Shown piece after piece: positions 58,758-64,000 of a stretch of DNA of 64,000 nt. How positions within the stretch are numbered: the stretch's first letter is position 1; every line of letters begins with the position of its first letter. Both the position numbers and the translations under genes were made by a program. Origin of the DNA: RI-153 sp041391225 (GTDB taxonomy: Bacteria; Chloroflexota; Anaerolineae; Caldilineales; Caldilineaceae); contig JAWKOL010000010.1 in assembly GCA_041391225.1 (NCBI GenBank), positions 62,001 to 126,000 on the forward strand, in the 5' to 3' direction. The notes beneath the pieces are model-generated. The model worked only from the letters and a program-made list of their open reading frames with translations, was not told where the DNA came from and made no database searches.

Positions 58758-60124
58758 TACATGCACTTCGTCCGCTCGAAATCCGACGTGGCCAGCTCTT
58801 TGATGCGGGCCATGCCGTCTTCGAGGCCGTATTCGCCGGTCATGATGGTGGGCATTTCGCGCTGGATCACGGTGTTCACCGCGCCCCAACCTGCCGGGCG
58901 GAAGAACTCGGTGGAGAGTTCCTGTTCCTGGCCGGCCCAGAATTCGTTGAAGGCCCAATCACCGAAGATAGGCGAACGCATGCTGAGGAATTCGTCGGAT
59001 TGCAGGTACGGGCGATAGGACGGGATGATGCCCCACTGCCCACAGCGGCTGGCGCCGTCGACGCTGCCCAGCGCGTACTTCATGAAGGTGAGGGCGTCGG
59101 CGGTGTTGTTGGCCATGGCCGGGGTGATCAACTGTGCGCCGCCCCAGATGCCGGTGTGATACTTGATCCCCTCGCCGCCGGGGAAGCGGGCAATGCGCCA
59201 TTCGGCGGCGGTTTCTTCGCCCGATTCGGCCAGTTGCGCTTCCCAGAAGCCACGCGCCCAGGCGGCGGCAAAGTCGCCGATCAGCGTGCCTTCCTTGAGC
59301 GCGGCCCAGTATGGCGCGCTCCACCACGCCACGTCGAGGCCGCCGGCGTCCCACAGATTCTTGACGATCTGCATGGCTTCGATGCCTTCGGGGCTGTCGA
59401 TGGTGATGGATTGCCCGTCTTCGCTGACGGCGGTGCCGCCGAGCTGATGCAGTGCGAACATGTAGAGCGCGCTCCAACCGTCGGCGGGGAAGACGAAGGC
59501 GTACATGCCCTGGCTGGCCAGGTCCGCGGACATGGCGTAGAAGTCGGTCCACGTCCACGAGGTGAAGTCGATGTCGCCGTAGCCGGCTTCTTCGAGCTTG
59601 TCGGGGCGGTAGTACCAGCCGCTGACGCTGATGTCGCCGGGCCAGCCCACGTGTTGGCCGGTCTTCTGTACGAAGGCTTCGGAGACTTTGAGCGGGTGGT
59701 AGTTGTCGAGTTCGGGCTTGAGTTCTTCGCTCAGGTCCAGGAGCAGCGCGTTGCAGCCCCAGTCCTGTGCTTCGGTGGCTTCGGCCCAGTAGAGATCGGG
59801 CAGATCGCTGCCTGCGGCGAAGGCGGCCTGGATCTTTTCACCGCGGTCGGCGGGGTGCGGCGACACCCACTCGATTTCGGGGTGTTCCGGCACGAAGCCT
59901 TCGGCGGCGAGGTCGATGGGATGCTGATCGTGGCCCCAGAAGATCAACTGGCGCGGCTCGTTGTTGGCCGGCTCGGCGCTGCTGGAACCGGCTTGCGGGG
60001 CAGCGGCGGGGGCGCAGGCGGCGATGGCCAACCCGCCCAGTCCTAGCGCGGAGAGGCGCAGCATGTCGCGACGACTCAACGGTTTTCCATGAGGAACATT
60101 CGATCCGAAAGATTCGTGTGCCAT
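58757..60124 (-). CDS. Sugar ABC transporter substrate-binding lipoprotein
   Basis: A 455-residue extracellular solute-binding protein (family 1 type). The twin-arginine signal LSRRDMLRLSALGLGGLAIA is followed by the lipobox Cys in ACAP (about residue 36), then a Ser/Ala linker, then LIFWGHDQHPIDLAAEGF where the mature fold begins. It would capture a sugar or oligosaccharide at the outer surface and pass it to the two permeases. ATG 60124 with AAGGAAG. First gene of the operon, behind the promoter at 60360. Confidence 0.9.
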   Translation of the reverse strand: MAHESFGSNVPHGKPLSRRDMLRLSALGLGGLAIAACAPAAAPQAGSSSAEPANNEPRQLIFWGHDQHPIDLAAEGFVPEHPEIEWVSPHPADRGEKIQAAFAAGSDLPDLYWAEATEAQDWGCNALLLDLSEELKPELDNYHPLKVSEAFVQKTGQHVGWPGDISVSGWYYRPDKLEEAGYGDIDFTSWTWTDFYAMSADLASQGMYAFVFPADGWSALYMFALHQLGGTAVSEDGQSITIDSPEGIEAMQIVKNLWDAGGLDVAWWSAPYWAALKEGTLIGDFAAAWARGFWEAQLAESGEETAAEWRIARFPGGEGIKYHTGIWGGAQLITPAMANNTADALTFMKYALGSVDGASRCGQWGIIPSYRPYLQSDEFLSMRSPIFGDWAFNEFWAGQEQELSTEFFRPAGWGAVNTVIQREMPTIMTGEYGLEDGMARIKELATSDFERTKCM

Positions 60125-60272
60125 AGTTCTTCCTTTGCATGTGGGATAGGTGCGGGTTGAAACGAGCAATCTGTCCACGCAGCGCCCAAGATTGCCGACG
60201 GGCGCGGCAGTAAACACAGAATCAGCAATCGCGTGCATAGGCGAGGCTTTGCGCAGGCCGATATCACGCAGC

Positions 60273-60307
60273 TAGGACACAGCAAGTAGGACACAGCAGT
60301 TAGGACA
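60273..60307. promoter_or_regulatory. Three tandem 14-bp iterons in the sugar-operon leader
   Basis: TAGGACACAGCA at 60273 and 60287 and TAGGACA at 60301, each exactly 14 bp apart. They lie about 50 nt into the 5' leader of the operon. Equal spacing suggests a cooperative DNA- or RNA-binding site, or replication slippage. Confidence 0.6.
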
Positions 60308-60326
60308 AATTGGGATGTAGGGGAAG

Positions 60327-60388
60327 GGTGACGGTCAAATGGTATGACCGCTGTCACCGATTATAGCGGGCGTCGAGAGGATGGTCAA
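60327..60388 (-). promoter_or_regulatory. Sugar-operon promoter with operator-like inverted repeat
   Basis: On the minus strand TTGACC (60388-60383), a 17-bp spacer and a perfect TATAAT (60365-60360). Right at the expected start site lies GGTGACGGTCA / TGACCGCTGTCACC (60327-60358), an inverted repeat with a 3-base difference between arms, placed where a repressor would block initiation. It differs from the LacI-type site at araA. Confidence 0.7.
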
Positions 60389-61100
60389 GGGCATTAAAGG
60401 TCACAGAAATGCGAAGACCCCTCGCCACCACAACGAAGGGTCTTCACAAAGCATCATCTGTTTTCCAAACCATTCCAACCACACATCATCAGGAGGAGAA
60501 TCAACGGATACCGATAAACAAAACTACTCAAGAATCACGAAATGTTTACTCAACTCTTACCCACAAAAGGAGACCACAAAGGAAGGAATTGAAACATCAT
60601 TCAACAAATGCGGCACGAGACAAATGAGCGTGAAAGGGTGAAAGAGCAAAATGATGAAAATGAAAGGGATAAAAGGTAGTGGATGAAACCGGCGATTCCG
60701 ATAACTGCTGATCCACGGCTGGCGTGATCTTTTCCCGGGATGACCACTGGGATGATAACAATTGGCTGATGCTGCCTGCTGTAGCGACCGTCTTGACGCA
60801 TCGCTCAGCGGTTGATTCGTCTTCTCTTACGACCGAGTTGCCGCTATGCGTACAACCGAGTTGTTGAGTGCGCTATCAACCATCTCCTGGTTACAGGATA
60901 CCTGTGCTTTCGGCTCCTGCCAATAGGAAAAAGGTAACGGTCTTTTGTGGGGATGAACTAAGGTTTTGTGGTTTTGTAGCAAGCTTTCGTCGTTTTACAG
61001 CCTGGGTGGTAGCATCGTTACAGATTTCACAAGGGGGCGTATTCTATACTGGCTGTATTGCTTCAATGACCCAATTTATCTGATCTACAGGAGAGATGCG
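60389..61100. other. Gene-free, AT-rich stretch
   Basis: No supportable gene. The part 60389-60660 is clearly more AT-rich than the rest of the window. It contains a hairpin GAAGACCC / GGGTCTTC (60413-60437) with extension by TCG/CGA; on the minus strand it reads into the promoter at 60388. Short frames at 60381-60641 lack ribosome sites and family likeness. From 60850, ACCGAGTTG occurs twice (60829 and 60854). TATACT at 61045 may be the -10 of the next gene. The stretch could hold a small RNA or be decayed mobile DNA. Confidence 0.5.
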
Positions 61101-61589
61101 ATGTCTTTCGATACGTTGCGCCAACAGGGGATCGGCCCCGCCGTCGATCAACTGGACAAACGAATCACGGCGTGGATGGCGCGCTATGGCATTGTGATCA
61201 TGCGGGTTGGGTTGGGTGTGGTCTTCTTCTGGTTTGGCGTGTTGAAACTCTTCCCCGGTTTGAGTCCGGCGGAAGATCTGGTGCGCAACACAATCTATTT
61301 CGTCGATCCAGATCTGTTCTTGCCGGTGCTGGCGATCTGGGAGGCGCTGATCGGGCTGGGCTTGATCACAGGTAAGTACATGCGGGCGACGTTGTTGCTG
61401 CTCTTTATGCAGATGCCGGGGACAGCGCTGCCGTTGGTGGTGCTGCCCGATGTCGTGTGGACCGTTTTCCCCTACGGGCTGACGCTGGAAGGGCAGTACA
61501 TTGTCAAGAACCTGGTGCTGATCGGCGCCGGGCTGGTGATTGGCGGCACTGTACGCGGCGGGCGACTGGTGGCAGAGCCACCCACGTAG
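61101..61589 (+). CDS. DoxX-family membrane protein
   Basis: A 162-residue protein with four membrane helices. RYGIVIMRVGLGVVFFWFGV (about residue 29) with the small-residue pattern of DoxX/DoxD, and WEALIGLGLITGKYMRATLL later. DoxX-like proteins are small quinone-linked or redox-associated membrane proteins of uncertain role. ATG 61101 has AGGAGA 7 nt upstream. Confidence 0.8.
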   Translation: MSFDTLRQQGIGPAVDQLDKRITAWMARYGIVIMRVGLGVVFFWFGVLKLFPGLSPAEDLVRNTIYFVDPDLFLPVLAIWEALIGLGLITGKYMRATLLLLFMQMPGTALPLVVLPDVVWTVFPYGLTLEGQYIVKNLVLIGAGLVIGGTVRGGRLVAEPPT

Positions 61590-61732
61590 ATCGGCACTTT
61601 CTTTGACCGCGCCGACTGCGTGCTACAATCGTCTGGCTTCTCAATGTCATCAAGATATGAGCGGCACGTGCACTGCCGCTCATATTCGTGTGTCGGTCGC
61701 CTACTTCATCTTATCGTGAGTGATGACAGGCT

Positions 61733-62758
61733 ATGGTTCGAGCAACGGCGCTTTCTTGGGCCGCATGGACGGCGCAAGTATCTGAACTTCAGCAAGCAAA
61801 TCACTACGTTGGGGTGGCTACGGCAGCCCCAACGCTCGATTTGGCGCTTGTGATCCTCAACTACAACACCCGCGATCTGCTGCGAGACTGTCTGAATTCT
61901 GTCTTTGCGGCGGCGGGTGATTTTTCGTATGCTGTCTGTGTAGTGGACAACGCCAGCGAGGACGGCAGCGCGGAGATGGTGCGTCGTGAATTTCCGTTGG
62001 CAGGGGTGATTGCCCAGGCGGAAAATCGCGGTTTCAGCGCCGGGAACAATGCAGCGATACGCGCCGCCGGTTTTGAAGGCCGGGGCGACGCTGACCTGGC
62101 TTCGTTGCCGCGCTACGTGCTCTTGCTCAATCCAGACACGCTGGTTCCACCCACCGCGCTAGGGCAGATGCTCGCCTTCATGGACGCAAATCCACGCGTC
62201 GGCGTGGCTGGTCCGCGTGTGCGCCGACCCGATGGGACGCTGGATCGGGCGTGCCGACGCAGCTTCCCCACGCCGCAGGTTAGCTTTTTCCGCATGACAG
62301 GATTGAGCCGACTGTTTCCACAGAGCCGCCTGTTCAACGCCTACAACCTGGAATATCTGCCCGAAGACGCCGTCCATGCCGTGGATTCGGTGGTGGGGGC
62401 GTACATGCAGGTGCGTCGTGAGGCGATTGAGGCGGTGGGGCTGCTCGACGAAAGCTACTTCATGTACGGTGAGGATCTCGACTGGGCCAAGCGCATCAAA
62501 GACGCCGGCTGGGAAGTCTGGTACAACGGGCAGGTCGAGATTACACACGTGAAAGAAGCCGCCAGCAAGCGCAGCCGCAAGGCGCGTTTGGCGTTTTACG
62601 AGGCCATGTGGATTTTCTATCGCAAGCATTATCAGGCGGAGACATCCTGGTGGCTGGACAAGCTGATCCTGCTGGGGATCGGCGTCAAAGGCGGCGCAGA
62701 CATTGCGCTGCGCATGTGGCAATTGCGCGGAGAGAGCAAGTTCCAGCCCCAACGTTGA
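61733..62758 (+). CDS. Family 2 glycosyltransferase (rhamnosyltransferase-like)
   Basis: A 341-residue GT-A glycosyltransferase. LVILNYNTRDLLRDCLNSV (about residue 40), VVDNASEDGSAEMVR (about 71), the DxD-equivalent in LLLNPDTLVPPTAL and the acceptor-side YFMYGEDLDWAKRIKDAGW (about 244) match dTDP-rhamnosyl transferases of the WbbL type. It would add a sugar to a lipid-linked polysaccharide intermediate. The start is uncertain; homologous sequence begins near residue 30, so a later start is possible. A TTGACC/TACAAT pair with 15-bp spacing lies at 61603. Confidence 0.88.
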   Translation: MVRATALSWAAWTAQVSELQQANHYVGVATAAPTLDLALVILNYNTRDLLRDCLNSVFAAAGDFSYAVCVVDNASEDGSAEMVRREFPLAGVIAQAENRGFSAGNNAAIRAAGFEGRGDADLASLPRYVLLLNPDTLVPPTALGQMLAFMDANPRVGVAGPRVRRPDGTLDRACRRSFPTPQVSFFRMTGLSRLFPQSRLFNAYNLEYLPEDAVHAVDSVVGAYMQVRREAIEAVGLLDESYFMYGEDLDWAKRIKDAGWEVWYNGQVEITHVKEAASKRSRKARLAFYEAMWIFYRKHYQAETSWWLDKLILLGIGVKGGADIALRMWQLRGESKFQPQR

Positions 62759-62789
62759 CCGTGCCGCTTCCGACGATTGAGATCTTCGT

Positions 62790-64000
62790 ATGCAACAGGG
62801 CTTGACCACAAGTCCATACCACGATTACCCGGTCCGGCGGGCGCAACGCCCCGGGCTGTTGAAGCGCCCGCAGATCCTCTTCCTGCTGGCGCTTTCCGGC
62901 GTGGATCTACTGAGCACGTGGTTGGCCTTCTTCTTGGGGCATTGGCTGCTTCAGCGCAACCCAGATGTGATCATCGGGCCGTTCAGCGAGTTCCTGGTGT
63001 TGCCGCTGATCCAGACGGGCATCCTCTTCTTCCTTTTCTTCACCCAGCGCATGTACCAGCGCCGCCGCCCATCGCCCACCTGGACGAAACCTACCGCATC
63101 ATCACGTTGACCACGCTGGCGATCCTACTCACGGTGGCGATGACGGCGATCCTGTTCCGCGACTTTAATTACCACCGCATGTTCATCTTCTACGCCTGGT
63201 TGTTCAGCATCATCTTCTTGAGCTTCGGGCGGATGGTCCATGCGCAGGTGCAATGGCAGGTGCAATCGCGGGGATCGGCGAGGATCGTGTGCTGTTGATC
63301 GGGGCCGGCGAAGTGGGGCGCATGATCATCCAGAAGATCCTGGGCAACCCCAAGCTGGGTTACCGCATCGTCGGCGTCATCGACAACCGCGCCACGCGTA
63401 CGGCGGTGGGCGCGCCGGTGCTTGGTTCGTTCGCCGATATCCCGGCCGTGATCGATGCCTACGCTGTCGACGAGGTGATCATCGGTCTCCCCAGCTCACA
63501 CCAGGAGATCGTGGGTATCATCAGCCTGTGCGAGCGTGAGAAAGTGGGCATCCGCGTCTTCCCCGACGTCTTCCAGATCATGGCCAGTGAGGTTACCATC
63601 GGCGACCTGGGTGGCCTGCCGTTGCTGACGATGCGTGATGTGGCCCTGCAAGGCTGGCGCCTGACACTGAAGCGCAGCATGGACATGCTCTTCAGCGGCG
63701 CGGGGTTGGTGGTGCTGAGTCCGTTCATGCTGCTGGTGACCATCCTGATCAAATTAGACAGCCCTGGTTCGGTCTTCTACGTACAGGAACGCATGGGATT
63801 GGACGCCAAGCCGTTCCGCATTCTCAAATTCCGCTCCATGCGCCAGGACGCCGAACAGCAAGGACCCGGTTGGACCACCGCCGACGACCCACGCCGCACC
63901 AAACTCGGATCGTTTATGCGCCGCTTCAACATCGACGAGCTGCCCCAGTTGATCAACGTTTTCATGGGCGACATGAGCCTGGTTGGCCCGCGGCCCGAGC
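62790..64000 (+). CDS. Exopolysaccharide polyprenyl glycosylphosphotransferase, 3' partial, frameshifted
   Basis: Starts with several membrane helices (LFLLALSGVDLLSTWLAFFL, ILFFLFFTQRMYQRR), then a CoA-binding-like Rossmann domain (RVLLIGAGEVGRMIIQKILG, about 63285), and the bacterial sugar-transferase domain (LKRSMDMLFSGAG, ERMGLDAKPFRILKFRSMRQ, FNIDELPQLINVFMGDMS, SLVGPRPE) running off the right edge. It transfers a sugar phosphate to undecaprenyl phosphate and initiates polysaccharide synthesis at the membrane. Frame breaks lie near 63075 and 63265. It follows the glycosyltransferase by 31 bp. Confidence 0.92.

Noticed and set aside
60381..60641. 86-residue frame in the AT-rich stretch
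   Set aside because: No ribosome site, no recognisable domain, and composition explained by the low GC of the region.

Overview
The window looks like high-GC chromosomal DNA of a free-living, sugar-using bacterium, most probably a Chloroflexota member of the Caldilineae/Anaerolineae kind. This is inferred from secreted proteins carrying a VYLP motif after low-complexity linkers, a eukaryote-like class Ia isoleucyl-tRNA synthetase, a short-stem T-box of the isoleucine type, and a MoxR-DUF58-VWA-VWA operon. No rRNA, tRNA, phage or CRISPR locus was seen. Many genes carry single-base indels, several of them missing one base in a short G or C run (proB near 21797, the FAH-family gene near 48218, the permease near 56926, the secreted protein near 4186). 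Most broken reading frames are therefore probably sequence errors, and I annotate those as one gene each.

Layout. 1-4242: end of a giant Calx-beta surface protein and a small secreted protein. 4375-8923: a membrane protein coupled to an (alpha/alpha)6 sugar hydrolase, two DinB-fold proteins, a P-loop kinase and a GNAT. 9132-11229 (minus): an ABC exporter behind a strong promoter, a leader ORF with a perfect ribosome site, and terminator-like hairpins, which together look like a transcription attenuator. 11254-14463: a small conserved-looking protein and several frame-broken genes (DUF1801, esterase, TetR, metallo-beta-lactamase). 14529-20969: promoter, T-box, AlaX, a RAYT-type transposase, a GNAT remnant, ileS and a P450. 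21164-25302: proB, proA, murI and an Asp/Glu racemase. 25538-35311: a nitrilase-fold protein without its cysteine, a LysM protein, a minus-strand operon (thioredoxin-like, SCO1, FN3-like, thpR), glyA, a UMF1 transporter and a DegP-like protease. 35468-39592: the MoxR/BatA-like operon. 39806-48974: an arabinose locus (araA, LacI regulator, araB, araD, Gfo/Idh/MocA oxidoreductase, SDR) facing an epimerase and a FAH-family hydrolase. 49238-54346 (minus): a roughly 1,700-residue secreted subtilase-VWA protein. 54628-60388 (minus): a sugar ABC importer with a toroid carbohydrate-active enzyme. 61101-64000: DoxX, a GT2 glycosyltransferase and the start of a polyprenyl glycosylphosphotransferase.

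The most striking non-genic signal is a set of intergenic inverted repeats built from short tandem words, mostly 7-8 bp (GGGGACT, GCGTAAT, GATGATGG, GATTGGGC, GATTGAC and others). They often begin at or inside the stop codon of one gene and end just before the ribosome site of the next. One tract lies in frame inside ileS, and one element abuts a RAYT-family HUH transposase. Two copies share a conserved structured core, and one member is a perfect 60-bp palindrome. Together with the attenuator, these are the best candidates for undescribed biology here.
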